Assembly (NCBI GenBank): GCA_003604975.1
Contig: QZIR01000062.1
Span: 62,001 to 126,000 of the forward strand
Direction of reading: 5' to 3'
Source of the DNA: Desulforudis sp.
GTDB lineage: Bacteria > Bacillota > Desulfotomaculia > Desulfotomaculales > Desulforudaceae
DNA: 64,000 nt
In this document: positions 19,369 to 29,664 of the stretch, in pieces
Position numbering within the stretch: position 1 is the stretch's first letter
Layout of the letters: each line of letters starts with the position of its first letter
The notes under the pieces: generated by a model
What the model was told of the DNA's origin: nothing
The model's input: the letters and a program-made list of their open reading frames with translations, nothing else
Database searches by the model: none
Position numbers and translations under genes: made by a program

Positions 19369-19396
19369 AAGACCCCCCACCACGGGGGGCTTTCTT
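19369..19396 (+). terminator. Terminator before uppS
   Basis: Six C's pair with six G's around an ACCAC loop, followed by CTTTCTT. It ends the tsf-to-PASTA-like transcript or attenuates into uppS, which starts 23 bases on. Confidence 0.7.
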
Positions 19397-19418
19397 ATAG
19401 GGAGGCGGGGAGGTACGT

Positions 19419-20183
19419 ATGTTCAATAGAAAACCACACCGGAACAAGCGGGCCGTTGAAGAGCCTCAAATTGACAAGAGCAGGCTGCCGGTTCACGTCG
19501 CGATCATTATGGACGGCAACGGTAGGTGGGCCAAACAGCGCGGTGTACCTAAAGTCATGGGGCACCGGGCCGGGGCCGAGTCTCTGCGGGACGTTGTACG
19601 TTATTGTGCGGAGACGGGCATTCTCATTTTGACCGCATACGCCTTCTCAACCGAAAACTGGAAACGCCCCCAAGATGAAGTGAGTAACCTGATGGGGCTT
19701 TTGGTGGAGTACCTATCCAAGGAGATTCAGGAGCTTAACGACAACGGTGTCCGGATTAAGAGTATCGGCCAGGTCGACGGCCTGCCTTCGGACGCCTATG
19801 AGGCCCTGATGGCCGCGGAGGATAAAACGAAAGAGAACAAAAGGCTAACTCTGAATCTAGCCTTGAATTACGGGGGGCGACTGGAGATCCTGGAAGCCGT
19901 TCGCAAGTTGGCGCACGAGGCCCACGAGGGGCGTCTGGACCCGGCGAGTATTGACGAAAGCCTTTTTGCATCGGCCCTGTACACCGCCGGGATACCGGAT
20001 CCGGACCTGCTGATCCGACCGGCTGGTGAATTCCGCCTGAGCAACTTCCTGCTGTGGCAGATTGCCTACACTGAGCTCTGGATCACCCCTGTATTATGGC
20101 CCGATTTTCGGCGATCGCACCTGGAACAGGCGATAGTTGATTACCAGTGCCGCGAACGTCGCTTCGGGGGGCGGAAGAGCTGA
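19419..20183 (+). CDS. uppS: Isoprenyl transferase (undecaprenyl diphosphate synthase)
   Basis: Cis-prenyltransferase (254 aa) that makes undecaprenyl diphosphate, the lipid carrier for cell-wall synthesis. The N-terminal signature VHVAIIMDGNGRWAKQRG carries the catalytic Asp. GHRAGAESLRDVVRYC and TAYAFSTENWKRP follow near residues 50 and 75. The C-terminal block PDPDLLIRPAGEFRLSNFLLWQIAYTEL is diagnostic; AGE stands where many enzymes have SGE. The ATG follows GGGGAGG. Its TGA overlaps the cdsA ATG. Confidence 0.96.
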   Translation: MFNRKPHRNKRAVEEPQIDKSRLPVHVAIIMDGNGRWAKQRGVPKVMGHRAGAESLRDVVRYCAETGILILTAYAFSTENWKRPQDEVSNLMGLLVEYLSKEIQELNDNGVRIKSIGQVDGLPSDAYEALMAAEDKTKENKRLTLNLALNYGGRLEILEAVRKLAHEAHEGRLDPASIDESLFASALYTAGIPDPDLLIRPAGEFRLSNFLLWQIAYTELWITPVLWPDFRRSHLEQAIVDYQCRERRFGGRKS

Positions 20184-20962
20184 TGGGTGCCCGAGTCTTT
20201 ACTGCCCTTGTTGGCACACCGCTGGCCCTGCTGGTTGGTTGGTTAGGCGGTTTACCTCTACTGGTGGCGACCGGGGTCTTGGTACTGGTGGCTCAGAGCG
20301 AGTTGGTACGCCTGTTGCGGGACTTTACACCCCACCGGGGGACGGTTTATGCCGGTGGTTTAATCCTGATCGCTTCTGCATACTTTTTTGGTGAACGGTT
20401 CCCTGGTCCGGGCTTTGCGGGGGTTCTCGTCGTGATTTTGGGGGCGATGGTCTTTTTCTACCCCCGGTTTTCGCCACAGGTGGCCGCGGGAACGCTGACC
20501 GCTGTTTTCTACCCAGCCCTGCTGCTGTACCTGTTTCTGGTCCGGGGTTTACCGGACGGTTGGCTCTGGCTGCTTGTGCTGTTGTTCGGAACCTGGGCCT
20601 TTGACACATTTGGTTGCCTGGTCGGGGTAAGGCTGGGCCGGATCCGGATCACCCCAGAGCTGAGTCCCAAGAAGTCCTTGGAGGGTCTTGTCGGGGGCAT
20701 TGTGGCTACGATTCTGATCGTCCAGGCCTTTGGGTATTTCCTTCTGGGTGGGATTGCCTACGATCTGCTGTTCCTGGGTGCGGCCCTGGCCTTAGCGGCC
20801 CAAGTCGGTGACCTGGCTGCTTCGGCCTTTAAAAGACCAGCCGGGGCCAAGGATTCCGGTACCCTGTTACCCGGCCATGGCGGGGTACTCGACCGCTTTG
20901 ACAGTTTGATCTTGACTGCTCCTTTGGTATATCATTTTGTTGTCTTGTTTAGAATGAGTTGA
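20183..20962 (+). CDS. cdsA: Phosphatidate cytidylyltransferase
   Basis: Membrane enzyme (259 aa from this start) that makes CDP-diacylglycerol from phosphatidic acid and CTP, the branch point of phospholipid synthesis. About eight hydrophobic segments span the protein. The C-terminal signature is present: GDLAASAFKRPAGAKDSGTLLPGHGGVLDRFDSL, with the conserved Ser, Lys-Arg and Asp residues. I start at ATG 20183, which overlaps the uppS stop, instead of a GTG 36 bases upstream inside uppS. The uppS-cdsA-dxr-rseP-ispG-proS order is widely conserved. Confidence 0.94.
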   Translation: MGARVFTALVGTPLALLVGWLGGLPLLVATGVLVLVAQSELVRLLRDFTPHRGTVYAGGLILIASAYFFGERFPGPGFAGVLVVILGAMVFFYPRFSPQVAAGTLTAVFYPALLLYLFLVRGLPDGWLWLLVLLFGTWAFDTFGCLVGVRLGRIRITPELSPKKSLEGLVGGIVATILIVQAFGYFLLGGIAYDLLFLGAALALAAQVGDLAASAFKRPAGAKDSGTLLPGHGGVLDRFDSLILTAPLVYHFVVLFRMS

Positions 20963-20963
20963 G

Positions 20964-22034
20964 GTGAAAGACTTGCCCAATTGGGTTCGGAATACGGTCT
21001 GGATTGCCGGGGCCTTGCTCCTGGTAACGCTGAACCTGATTATCTTCGCTGGCGTCGCGCGCTACCTGCTGCCGGTGTTACTGCCGTTTTTTGTAGCGGC
21101 GATCGTAGCCCTTCTGATCGAACCGGCCGTTGATTTCCTGCAGCGAAGAGTGAAGCTGCCGCGGGGTGTGGCGGTATTTACGATGATGATCGTACTACTG
21201 GGTTCACTGGGTAGCCTGTTTGCCTGGGCCCTGCTGCGGCTGATCGCAGAGTTAGTCCAGCTGTCGATGCAGTTGCCCTCTTACATCAGGATCATCGAGC
21301 ATACCGCGGCCGGACTGATCGAAGACGGGTTCTATACCACCCTGCCACCGGCGGTGGCTAACTGGCTGAACGACTTCCTCCTTTCCCTGGTCGTTACGCT
21401 GGAGATGCAACTCAGGTTGGCCGTGAATACCACATTAGGCCTGCTTTCTGGAATACCGGTGCTGGTCCTGGTGATTATCGTGACCCTTCTGGCTACTTAC
21501 TTCTTCAGCCGGGACAGGGAGGCCATCGTGAACCTGTGGTTGCGGACGATGCCTAATCCGTTTGGAGAGCGGAGCCTCCAGGTGGGCCGGCAGGGTTTCG
21601 GGGCGTTTATTCGTTTTCTGCGGGCCCAGTTTATCCTGGTCAGCATTACGACGATTATTACTCTGGTTGGTCTGCTGATTATTGACGTTCCCTACGCGGC
21701 GACTTTGGCCCTGCTGACCGGGGTTTTTGACTTTATTCCGATTCTGGGCCCCAGCACCATTTTTATCCCCTGGATTATCTGGTCGTTTATTACCGGGTCC
21801 CAGGCGCTCGCGATTAAGCTCCTCAGCCTGTACGTGATCCTCTTTCTGGTTCGCGGGTTTCTGGAAGCCAAGGTGATCGCAATGAACCTTGGGGTGCATC
21901 CGCTGGCCGTACTGGCGGCGATGTTCATCGGTTTGAACACCCTGGGCATCCTCGGGCTGGTACTCGGCCCGATTACACTGATCATTGTCCAAGCCGCGAT
22001 CAAGGCAGGAATGACGGCTTGGAGAGTGAATTAG
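20964..22034 (+). CDS. AI-2E family transporter (PerM/YdbI-type)
   Basis: A 356-residue polytopic membrane protein of the AI-2E exporter family. Some members export autoinducer-2, others work as ion antiporters, so the substrate is unknown. Paired hydrophobic segments appear at about 8-60 and 65-90, an amphipathic stretch at 95-145, and further helices at about 155-180 and 205-345. The family motif appears as [18 protein letters not shown] near residue 252 and [29 protein letters not shown] near 310. The start is GTG with TGAGGTG upstream. It is inserted between cdsA and dxr, where many relatives have no gene. Confidence 0.85.
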   Translation: MKDLPNWVRNTVWIAGALLLVTLNLIIFAGVARYLLPVLLPFFVAAIVALLIEPAVDFLQRRVKLPRGVAVFTMMIVLLGSLGSLFAWALLRLIAELVQLSMQLPSYIRIIEHTAAGLIEDGFYTTLPPAVANWLNDFLLSLVVTLEMQLRLAVNTTLGLLSGIPVLVLVIIVTLLATYFFSRDREAIVNLWLRTMPNPFGERSLQVGRQGFGAFIRFLRAQFILVSITTIITLVGLLIIDVPYAATLALLTGVFDFIPILGPSTIFIPWIIWSFITGSQALAIKLLSLYVILFLVRGFLEAKVIAMNLGVHPLAVLAAMFIGLNTLGILGLVLGPITLIIVQAAIKAGMTAWRVN

Positions 22035-22086
22035 CAGGGGAATTAACGGTAAGATATTACAGTTGAGAAATGCAGAAAGGGATATA

Positions 22087-23241
22087 ATGAAGAGAGTAGC
22101 AATTTTGGGCAGCACGGGATCCATCGGGCGTCAGGCCCTGGATGTGGTGGCGACCCAGGGTGACCGTGTTTCGGTGGTTGGCCTTGCAGCCGGCCGTAAT
22201 TGGGAACTACTGGCGGAGCAAGCCGTCCGTTATAAGCCGTCGGTTGTTTCCGTGAGCCGGCGGGAGGACGCCGAGCGGGTCAAGGCGCGTCTGGGGTCTG
22301 ATATCGAGGTTTTACACGGGGAAGACGGCCTGCGGGCTGTGGCCTGTGCCCGGGGCGGCGATGTGGTGCTGGTGGCGATTACGGGGGTCGCAGCGCTCTT
22401 ACCCACCATCGACGCGATCATGATGAGCCGCAATATCGCCCTGGCCAACAAGGAGTTGCTGGTCGCGGCGGGCCTGATGATTACCGAAATGGCGAAGGGT
22501 ATGGGTGTGCGCCTGCTGCCCGTGGACAGCGAGCATTCGGCTGTGTGGCAGTGTCTGCACGGCCGACAGACCGAGGTCGGTAGCATCGTACTCACGGCTT
22601 CCGGCGGTCCCTTCCGTACCTGGTCGAGAGAGGCGATGGAGCGGGCGGTTGCGGCAGACGCCTTGCGGCATCCGACGTGGTCGATGGGTTCCAAGATCAC
22701 CATTGACTCTGCCACACTCATGAACAAAGGCCTGGAAGTGATCGAGGCCCGCTGGCTATTCGACGTGGACTATGACAATATTGAGGTGCTGGTGCACCCG
22801 CAGAGTATCGTACACGGGATGGCACGGCTGACGGACGGAACGGTGATGGCCTGCCTGAGCATAACGGATATGCGGATACCGATTCAGTATGCCTTCACCT
22901 ATCCCGACCGCTGGGAGATGGAACTGCCGGCTCTGGAATTTACGGCCTTAGGGCAATTAGCCTTTGAGAAACCGGACTTTGACCGTTTCCCGGGGCTGAA
23001 GCTGGCCTACGAAGCTGGCCGTGTAGCCGGAACCGCCCCTTGCGTTTTTAACGCGGCAAATGAGGTTGCGGTAAACGCTTTTCTACAGGGTGGCATAGGC
23101 TATTTTGATATCGTGAATACGGTTCAGGCCGTGCTTGATAAACATGAGGTTGTGGAACGACCGGGTCTATCCGAGATTTTGTCCGCGGACCAGTGGGCGA
23201 GAGGTTACGCCGGCAAGATTATCAGGAGGGTGAATGGCTAG
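22087..23241 (+). CDS. dxr: 1-deoxy-D-xylulose-5-phosphate reductoisomerase
   Basis: Second enzyme of the MEP isoprenoid pathway (384 aa), reducing DXP to MEP with NADPH. The N-terminal NADPH site is [17 protein letters not shown]; the loop [14 protein letters not shown] lies near residue 120. The metal site is [13 protein letters not shown] near 150 with SGGPFRTW, and [23 protein letters not shown] follows near 210. I choose ATG 22087, with GAAAGGG upstream, instead of the upstream TTG. Together with ispG two genes on, it shows that isoprenoids come from the MEP route, which feeds uppS. Confidence 0.96.
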   Translation: MKRVAILGSTGSIGRQALDVVATQGDRVSVVGLAAGRNWELLAEQAVRYKPSVVSVSRREDAERVKARLGSDIEVLHGEDGLRAVACARGGDVVLVAITGVAALLPTIDAIMMSRNIALANKELLVAAGLMITEMAKGMGVRLLPVDSEHSAVWQCLHGRQTEVGSIVLTASGGPFRTWSREAMERAVAADALRHPTWSMGSKITIDSATLMNKGLEVIEARWLFDVDYDNIEVLVHPQSIVHGMARLTDGTVMACLSITDMRIPIQYAFTYPDRWEMELPALEFTALGQLAFEKPDFDRFPGLKLAYEAGRVAGTAPCVFNAANEVAVNAFLQGGIGYFDIVNTVQAVLDKHEVVERPGLSEILSADQWARGYAGKIIRRVNG

Positions 23242-24258
23242 ATGACAACGGCTGTGGCCGCGATTGTAATCTTCGGCATCTTAATCTTTATCCACGAACT
23301 GGGGCATTTCCTGGTTGCGAAGCGTGCCGGGATCCTCGTTCACGAGTTTGCCCTGGGCTTTGGCCCGAAGCTCTTCGGTTTTAAACGCGATGGGACCGAA
23401 TACGCGTTGCGTCTAGTTCCGCTGGGTGGCTTCGTACGAATGGCGGGCATGGACCCACGCGAGGAAGATGTGGAGCGCCACCAGAGCTTCCAGTATAAGC
23501 CCCTCTGGCAGCGCATGGCCGTGATCTTTGCCGGTCCGTTTATGAACTTTGTACTGGCGGCCGTACTGTTTGCGGCAATCTTCATGTTCAGTGGATACCC
23601 GGTGGCCTCGACCACTGTCCAGGATGTACTACCGGACCGCCCGGCGGAAGATGCGGGAATTGAAACCGGTGACCGGATTGTGGCCGTGGACGGGCGCCAG
23701 ATCGGGTCATGGAACGAGCTGGTCGCGGAGATCAACGCGAATGAGGGTGCACCGCTGGTGTTTACCGTGGAACGTGACGGAGTCACACGGGATATTACCA
23801 TTACTCCGGAGCGCGTTGACGACCGGGTTTTGATCGGGATTGCGCCACAACCGGTGCTGGAGAGGGTCGGGCCAGTAAAGGCCGTAACGGCTGGCGTCGA
23901 GTATACCTTGCGGGTCACGGCCCTGATTGTCACGATCCTGGGACAGATCATCACCAATCAGGCGCCCCTGGATGTGGGTGGCCCCGTACGTATCGTTAGT
24001 GAAATCGGGTTGGCCGCGGAGCAGGGTGTGATTATGTTGCTTCAATTGGCCGCCTTTCTCAGCATCAACCTGGGGTTGTTTAACTTGTTTCCGATCCCGG
24101 CGCTGGACGGCAGCCGTCTGATGTTCCTTGCCTGGGAAGGGATTACGCGACGCCCGATCAATCCGGAAAAGGAGAACATGTTCCACCTGGTCGGGTTCGC
24201 CCTGCTGCTGATGCTGATCGTGGTGATCACTTACAACGACATCCTGCAGCTCCTTTAG
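23242..24258 (+). CDS. rseP: Site-2 protease RseP (zinc metalloprotease)
   Basis: Intramembrane zinc metalloprotease (338 aa) of the RseP/RasP family, which cuts anti-sigma factors and signal peptides within the membrane. The zinc motif HELGH lies at residues 18-22 in the first membrane helix, and the second metal site is LFNLFPIPALDGSRL near residue 280. One PDZ domain lies at about 115-200 (VQDVLPDRPAEDAGIETGDRI). Membrane helices lie at about 4-22, 90-115, 260-285 and 315-335. The start ATG immediately follows the dxr stop. Confidence 0.94.
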   Translation: MTTAVAAIVIFGILIFIHELGHFLVAKRAGILVHEFALGFGPKLFGFKRDGTEYALRLVPLGGFVRMAGMDPREEDVERHQSFQYKPLWQRMAVIFAGPFMNFVLAAVLFAAIFMFSGYPVASTTVQDVLPDRPAEDAGIETGDRIVAVDGRQIGSWNELVAEINANEGAPLVFTVERDGVTRDITITPERVDDRVLIGIAPQPVLERVGPVKAVTAGVEYTLRVTALIVTILGQIITNQAPLDVGGPVRIVSEIGLAAEQGVIMLLQLAAFLSINLGLFNLFPIPALDGSRLMFLAWEGITRRPINPEKENMFHLVGFALLLMLIVVITYNDILQLL

Positions 24259-24320
24259 CGGGGGCTGCATCGCGAAAACATACGGGAAGTAACGTATTTC
24301 CCAGGAAAGGCGGGTAGCCT

Positions 24321-25388
24321 CTGCGCCGGGTAAGCCGTGCGGTGAAGATCGGCCGTTTAGAGATTGGTGGTGGCGCTCCGGTTTCGGTACAGTCGATGAC
24401 CAATACCGACACCCGGGACGTATCCTCCACCGTAGACCAGATTCGCGAACTGACCGCCGTTGGGTGTGAGTTGGTTCGTCTGGCTGTTCCCGACGCCGAT
24501 GCGGCACGGGCATTGCGTGAGATCCGGAGGCAGGTGCCGGATGTACCGCTCGTGGCGGATATCCATTTCGATTACCGGTTGGCGGTTGCCGTCCTGGATG
24601 CAGGAGTAGACGGGCTACGCCTGAATCCCGGGAATATCGGTGGTCGAAAAAAGGTGACCGCCGTGGTGGATGCCGCCCGCGACCGCCAGGTGCCGATCCG
24701 CATCGGCGTGAATGCCGGTTCGTTGGACAGACACTTGCTCTCCCGCTACGGGGGGCCCACGGCCGAGGCAATGGTGGAGAGTGCCCTGGAGCACATTGCG
24801 ATCCTGGAAGACCTCAACTATCCATATATGAAGATATCCCTGAAGACGAGCGATGTCTCCCTGATGGTTAAAGCCTACCGTCTGCTTGCCGGACAAATGG
24901 ACTACCCATTTCACGTGGGGGTGACCGAGGCCGGTACGCTTCGGGGTGGACTGGTAAAATCGGCGGTTGGGATCGGGATCCTGTTGGCCGAGGGGATTGG
25001 CGACACGATCCGGGTTTCCTTGACGGCGTCCCCACGCCACGAAGTCTGGGCCGGGTACGAGATCCTGAAGACTCTGGGGCTCAGGCGACGGGGCGTGGAA
25101 CTGATCTCGTGTCCTACTTGCGGCCGCACCGAAATCGACCTCATCGGCATCACGGAGGCAGTGGAAGAAAGGCTGCAGGGGATCACCAGGCCGCTTAAGG
25201 TAGCGGTAATGGGCTGCGTGGTGAACGGACCCGGCGAGGCGCGCGAGGCCGATGTGGGAATTGCCGGGGGACGGGGTGTCGGCCTGCTCTTCCGTAAAGG
25301 GCAGGTTTTGCGTACCGTACCCGAATCCGAACTGGTTGAGGCGTTGATGCAGGAGATTGAGAAGCTAGTCACAGATATGAACGAATAG
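24321..25388 (+). CDS. ispG: 4-hydroxy-3-methylbut-2-enyl-diphosphate synthase (IspG)
   Basis: Iron-sulfur enzyme of the MEP pathway, making HMBPP from ME-cPP. Motifs: GGGAPVSVQSMTNTDT, LRLNPGNIGG near residue 95, and two cysteine regions for the 4Fe-4S cluster (LISCPTCGRTEIDL and AVMGCVVNGPGEAREADVGIAGG). GTG at 24342 gives 348 aa. I favour the CTG at 24321 (355 aa): it adds LRRVSRA, matching the Arg-rich start of the family before VKIG. AGGAAAGG lies 10 bases before CTG, while GTG has no good ribosome site. A TAG just upstream rules out any longer form. Confidence 0.9.
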   Translation: MRRVSRAVKIGRLEIGGGAPVSVQSMTNTDTRDVSSTVDQIRELTAVGCELVRLAVPDADAARALREIRRQVPDVPLVADIHFDYRLAVAVLDAGVDGLRLNPGNIGGRKKVTAVVDAARDRQVPIRIGVNAGSLDRHLLSRYGGPTAEAMVESALEHIAILEDLNYPYMKISLKTSDVSLMVKAYRLLAGQMDYPFHVGVTEAGTLRGGLVKSAVGIGILLAEGIGDTIRVSLTASPRHEVWAGYEILKTLGLRRRGVELISCPTCGRTEIDLIGITEAVEERLQGITRPLKVAVMGCVVNGPGEAREADVGIAGGRGVGLLFRKGQVLRTVPESELVEALMQEIEKLVTDMNE

Positions 25389-25403
25389 GGGGCTGTTTCA
25401 GAA

Positions 25404-27113
25404 GTGCGACTTTCCCAATACCTGGTTCCGACCCTGCGGGAAGTGCCAGCGGAAGCCGAGATCATCAGTCACCAGCTGCTATTGCGGGCCGGATTTATCC
25501 GTAAGGCGGCTTCAGGTGTGTACACCTATTTACCCCTGGCGCAGCGGGTGCTGGCCAGGATCAAGGCCATCGTGCAGGAGGAGATGGACCGCGCCGGCGG
25601 TCAGGAGATCCTGCTGCCAATCATCCAACCGGCTGAGCTGTGGCTGGAATCCGGTCGGTGGAATGTCTACGGCCCGGAGCTCTTCCGTCTAAAAGACCGT
25701 CACGGGCGGGATTTCTGCCTCGGTCCCACCCACGAGGAGATCATCACAGACCTAGTGAAGGGTGATCTGCGGTCGTACAAGCAGTTGCCCCTGTTACTAT
25801 ACCAAATCCAAAACAAGTACCGGGACGAGCGTCGGCCCCGGTTCGGACTGATGCGCGGACGCGAGTTTATCATGAAGGACCTGTACTCTTTTGATCGGGA
25901 TGAGGCGGGGTTGGATGTAAGCTACCGGAAGATGTACGACGCCTACACCCGTATCTTCGAACGTTGCGGCCTAGAGTTCAGGCCGGTTGAGGCCGACTCG
26001 GGGCCGATCGGAGGCAGTGTCAGTCACGAGTTCATGGTGCTGGCCGATTCGGGAGAGGGCACCGTGGTGTACTGCCCGGATGCCGGCTGTAGATACGCGG
26101 CCAACATCGAGAAGGCGGTCGGAAAGCCCATCTTCTCCGGCACCGATGAGGAGCCCTCGCCCAGGGAAGAAGTGATCACCCCTGGGATGAAAACGGTGGA
26201 GCAAGTCACCGCATTTCTCGGAGTTGGCGCCGATCGACTGGTCAAGACCCTGCTTTATGAGACTCCGGACGGGGTGGTCGCTGCATTGGTGCGAGGAGAC
26301 CGGGAAGTAAATGAGATTAAGCTGCAGAACGTCACCGGTGTGGAGCGGCTGGAGCTTGCCGACGCGGAGATCATCAGGCGGGTCACCCAGGCCCCCGTAG
26401 GGTTTACCGGTCCGGTGGGGCTCGACGTGGAAACCATGGTCGTTGACGAGGAAGTAGCGAATATGGTTAACTGTATAACCGGGGCGAACAGAGCCGATGC
26501 TCATTACCGCAATGTGAACCCAGGTCGCGACTTTAGGCCGGACATCGTGGCCGATATCCGGGTCGTGGACGAGGGTCAGGTCTGCGCCCGCTGCGGCGCT
26601 TCTCTCAAGTCCCGCCGCGGTATTGAGGTGGGACAGGTGTTCAAGCTGGGTACCAAGTATTCAAAGTCCCTGAACCTCACCTACCTTGACGAGCAGGGCG
26701 GGGAGCAGCTCGTGGTCATGGGCTGCTACGGGATCGGCGTTTCCCGTACGATGGCCGCTGCCGTGGAACAGAACTATGACACAGACGGGATCATCTGGCC
26801 CGCGTCGATTGCCCCCTTTAAGGTGGTCGTGGTGCCGGTGAACACGAAGGATCAGGTCCAGACAGAGCTGGCCGAAAAGGTATACCGGGACCTGTGGGCT
26901 GCCGGTATCGATACGATGCTGGACGACCGAACGGAACGCCCGGGGGTAAAGTTCAAGGATGCTGATTTGGTGGGTTATCCGGTGAGGGTAACCGTGGGCA
27001 AGAAAGCGGCTGACGGCGAGGTCGAAGTTTTGCGGCGTCGGACTAGAGAGATGCATGTGGTGCCTGTGGCCAACCTTGCGGAAGCGGTTAGGGAGGTCCT
27101 CGCCGAGGGTTAA
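25404..27113 (+). CDS. proS: Prolyl-tRNA synthetase (bacterial type)
   Basis: Class II aminoacyl-tRNA synthetase (569 aa) charging tRNA-Pro. Motif 1 lies in [16 protein letters not shown], motif 2 in [25 protein letters not shown] near residue 140, and motif 3 in [17 protein letters not shown] near 440. An inserted editing domain at about residues 225-390 ([15 protein letters not shown]...) marks the long bacterial type that clears mischarged Ala-tRNA. The C-terminal anticodon-binding domain contains [19 protein letters not shown]. The start is GTG. It follows ispG by 15 bases, in the standard order. Confidence 0.97.
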   Translation: MRLSQYLVPTLREVPAEAEIISHQLLLRAGFIRKAASGVYTYLPLAQRVLARIKAIVQEEMDRAGGQEILLPIIQPAELWLESGRWNVYGPELFRLKDRHGRDFCLGPTHEEIITDLVKGDLRSYKQLPLLLYQIQNKYRDERRPRFGLMRGREFIMKDLYSFDRDEAGLDVSYRKMYDAYTRIFERCGLEFRPVEADSGPIGGSVSHEFMVLADSGEGTVVYCPDAGCRYAANIEKAVGKPIFSGTDEEPSPREEVITPGMKTVEQVTAFLGVGADRLVKTLLYETPDGVVAALVRGDREVNEIKLQNVTGVERLELADAEIIRRVTQAPVGFTGPVGLDVETMVVDEEVANMVNCITGANRADAHYRNVNPGRDFRPDIVADIRVVDEGQVCARCGASLKSRRGIEVGQVFKLGTKYSKSLNLTYLDEQGGEQLVVMGCYGIGVSRTMAAAVEQNYDTDGIIWPASIAPFKVVVVPVNTKDQVQTELAEKVYRDLWAAGIDTMLDDRTERPGVKFKDADLVGYPVRVTVGKKAADGEVEVLRRRTREMHVVPVANLAEAVREVLAEG

Positions 27114-27352
27114 GCAGTTGGGGCTTGGCAAACCTCAGTCATAATTTTTAATCCGATTTTAATTAAGCCTACACAGATCTGGGTTTACCCCCCGGCTCCG
27201 GTGCTCCGCTTCGACCGTTCAAGGAAACCGCCGCGTCCTCGCAGAGGGCTTGTTTTTCGCGGCCTCTGTACTTGTGGTGGGCCGATGAATAATGCTCTTA
27301 CCATTTCTGTTTTAGTCTCTTGGGTTGCCAGGAGAGGGAGGGGTTGAGAAAA

Positions 27353-28705
27353 GTGGGTCTCGTGATAAGATTCCGACGTCAGTTGGGTGTGTTGATTCTG
27401 CTTGCGCTTTGCCTCCCCTTTCTTCCAGTGCTGGCGGCCCATGCCGGTGCTCCGGCTGCGGATTCCAATAATGACAGCATCGTGGTGCTCAGGGTGGACG
27501 GCCCCATCGTGCCGATCGTAGCCCGGTACCTGGAGCGTGGTTTTACCTATGCCCGGGAGCACAATGCGTCCCTCGTGATCATCGAGTTGAACACACCGGG
27601 CGGGCTCCTGGACACGACCAACGACGTCGTACAGCAGATTATGAACCAGCCGATGCCGGTGGTGGTCTACGTTTCCCCGGCAGGCGGATGGGCCGGATCA
27701 GCCGGTACGTTCATTACCATTGCGGCCGATGTGGCGGCGATGGCCCCAGGGAGCCGTATTGGCGCGGCCCACCCGGTGGGAGGCCAGGGTGAGGAAATTA
27801 AGGGGCCAATGGCCGATAAGATCACCGAAGACACCGCGGCCTGGGTGCGCAGTATTGCGGAAACGCGGGGGCGGGACGCCGAGAAGGCCGAACTGGCCGT
27901 AATTGAGAGCCGCTCCTACACCGATAACCAGGCAAAGGAATTTAACCTGATTGACATCCAGGCCCGTGACATGAACGACCTGGTGAACAAGTTGGATGGG
28001 TGGGAGGTAACGCTGACCTCGGGCGCGGAACGGGTAATCCAAACCGAGGGTCTTACCCTGGACCGGTTGGATATGACGGGCGGGGAGCGCTTCCTCTATG
28101 CCCTGTCCAACCCGAACATCGCCTACCTCCTGCTGTCGATCGGGATGCTGGGGCTGCTACTTGAGTTCTACAACCCCGGCTCCATTTTCCCTGGCGCGAC
28201 CGGTGGGTTGGCCCTGGTGGTGGCTCTCTATTCACTCGGTACGCTGGAGGCTTCATGGGGCGGCATCCTTTTGATTATGCTGGGATTTGTGCTGTTTGGC
28301 CTGGAGATATTCGTGGCCAGTTTTGGCTTTTTGATCGCGGGAGGGGTGATTTCCATTTTACTGGGTTCATTTATGCTCTTTGCCGGTAACTCACCCGCTT
28401 TCGGGGTGAACTGGGGAGTTGTCGCCGGTGTGGTCGTGGGTCTGATCGCTTTTGTGGTGTTTACCGTACAGGCGGTGGTTAAGGCCCAGCGGCAGCGGGC
28501 CACGACCGGAGTCGAGGCCATTGTCGGCGATACCGGTCGGGTCGTGACGGCTCTGGATCCGACCGGCGAGATCTCGTTCCAGGGTGAGCGATGGACGGCG
28601 ATCACCGAGGACGGGCCGATCGAAGCGGGAGCAGAGGTCGTTGTGGTGTGGCAAAAGGGTTTGCGGCTCTACGTAAAACGGGCCGACGACGGCAGACAGG
28701 GTTAA
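27353..28705 (+). CDS. NfeD-type membrane serine protease (ClpP class)
   Basis: Membrane-bound serine protease (about 450 aa) of the NfeD1b / PH1510 type. An N-terminal signal sequence (LGVLILLALCLPFLPVLA) is followed by a ClpP-like domain. The nucleophile Ser lies in GWAGSAGTF near residue 110 with the general-base Lys some 40 residues on (MADKITED). Four to five membrane helices at about 240-380 precede a C-terminal NfeD OB-fold (GDTGRVVTALDPTGEISFQGERW). I choose GTG 27353 because GGGAGGGG lies 9 bases upstream; earlier TTG codons are possible. It is paired with the next gene, a slipin, the known substrate-partner arrangement. Confidence 0.88.
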   Translation: MGLVIRFRRQLGVLILLALCLPFLPVLAAHAGAPAADSNNDSIVVLRVDGPIVPIVARYLERGFTYAREHNASLVIIELNTPGGLLDTTNDVVQQIMNQPMPVVVYVSPAGGWAGSAGTFITIAADVAAMAPGSRIGAAHPVGGQGEEIKGPMADKITEDTAAWVRSIAETRGRDAEKAELAVIESRSYTDNQAKEFNLIDIQARDMNDLVNKLDGWEVTLTSGAERVIQTEGLTLDRLDMTGGERFLYALSNPNIAYLLLSIGMLGLLLEFYNPGSIFPGATGGLALVVALYSLGTLEASWGGILLIMLGFVLFGLEIFVASFGFLIAGGVISILLGSFMLFAGNSPAFGVNWGVVAGVVVGLIAFVVFTVQAVVKAQRQRATTGVEAIVGDTGRVVTALDPTGEISFQGERWTAITEDGPIEAGAEVVVVWQKGLRLYVKRADDGRQG

Positions 28706-28726
28706 AAGAGGAGTCGGGGCTTTGAG

Positions 28727-28756
28727 GCCGGATACTAAAGTGTGGTATACTACTTA
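28727..28756 (+). promoter_or_regulatory. Candidate promoter for the slipin gene
   Basis: TTGAGG and TATACT with an 18-base spacer lie between the NfeD gene and the slipin gene, ahead of an AAGGAGGTTG ribosome site. Its own promoter may boost slipin over the protease. Confidence 0.4.
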
Positions 28757-28776
28757 ATTAAGGAGGTTGATACAAG

Positions 28777-29544
28777 ATGTTTGAGTTCTTGACCTTTTGG
28801 GGCGTGATCATCGCACTCGTAGTCATGTTCTTCTCCTCAGCGATCAGGATCGTGCAGGAATACGAACGGGGTGTCATCTTTCGACTGGGCCGGTACGTGG
28901 GCGCCCGGGGTCCAGGGTTCTTCTTTATCATCCCCATCATCGAGCGTATGGAGAAGGTGGACCTGCGTGTGGTTACCGCCGATGTCCCGACGCAGGAGGC
29001 AATTACCCGAGACAACGTCACCGTGAAGGTAAACGCCGTGATCTACTTCCGGGTGGTTGATCCCGGGAATGCGGTGCTGAAGGTGCTTGATCATGTTCGG
29101 GCCACATCGCAGCTCGCCCAGACTACCTTGCGCAGTGTGCTCGGCCAGTCTGAACTGGATGAACTGCTGGCGAACCGGGACCAGATCAACCAGCGCCTGC
29201 AGAAGATCATCGACGAGGGTACCGAGCCGTGGGGTATAAAGGTGAGTCTGGTTGAGGTCAAAGACGTGGAACTGCCCCAGTCTCTGCAGCGGGCGATGGC
29301 GGCTCAAGCCTCGGCGGAACGCGAGCGGCGGGCCAAGATCATCCACGCCGACGGTGAGTTCCAGGCCAGTGCCAAGCTGGCCGAGGCGGCGGCGGTGCTG
29401 GCGGCCGAATCGGGCGCCATGCAACTCAGGTACCTGCAGACACTGACGGAGATTTCAGGGGACCGCTCCAATACCATCGTCTTCCCGCTGCCCATGGACC
29501 TGGTGAAGAATATCCTGGACCGGGTACCGGCGCCGAAAGAGTAG
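28777..29544 (+). CDS. Slipin (stomatin/prohibitin-family, SPFH) protein
   Basis: A 255-residue membrane-anchored scaffold of the slipin group, thought to organise membrane microdomains. The one N-terminal membrane helix spans about residues 5-25. The SPFH domain follows with [30 protein letters not shown] and [22 protein letters not shown] coiled-coil with [20 protein letters not shown], rich in Ala and Glu, covers about 180-220. Archaeal stomatin of this kind is cut by the NfeD protease at its hydrophobic C-terminus, and the neighbouring gene is such a protease. The ATG has a strong AAGGAGG. Confidence 0.93.
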   Translation: MFEFLTFWGVIIALVVMFFSSAIRIVQEYERGVIFRLGRYVGARGPGFFFIIPIIERMEKVDLRVVTADVPTQEAITRDNVTVKVNAVIYFRVVDPGNAVLKVLDHVRATSQLAQTTLRSVLGQSELDELLANRDQINQRLQKIIDEGTEPWGIKVSLVEVKDVELPQSLQRAMAAQASAERERRAKIIHADGEFQASAKLAEAAAVLAAESGAMQLRYLQTLTEISGDRSNTIVFPLPMDLVKNILDRVPAPKE

Positions 29545-29576
29545 TAAATTACTGGTGGGTATAGCGGTATATTAGA

Positions 29577-29606
29577 AAGCCGTCCGTTTATTCGGGCGGC
29601 TTCTTT
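29577..29606 (+). terminator. Terminator after slipin
   Basis: Ten-pair hairpin AAGCCGTCCG with CGGGCGGCTT (one G-T pair), loop TTTATT, followed by CTTTG. It isolates moaA from the NfeD-slipin pair. Confidence 0.8.
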
Positions 29607-29664
29607 GTCGAAATGGGGAGGTTTTCTCTGTAAAGCAGGAATTCGTACCGGATAAGGAGAATCC

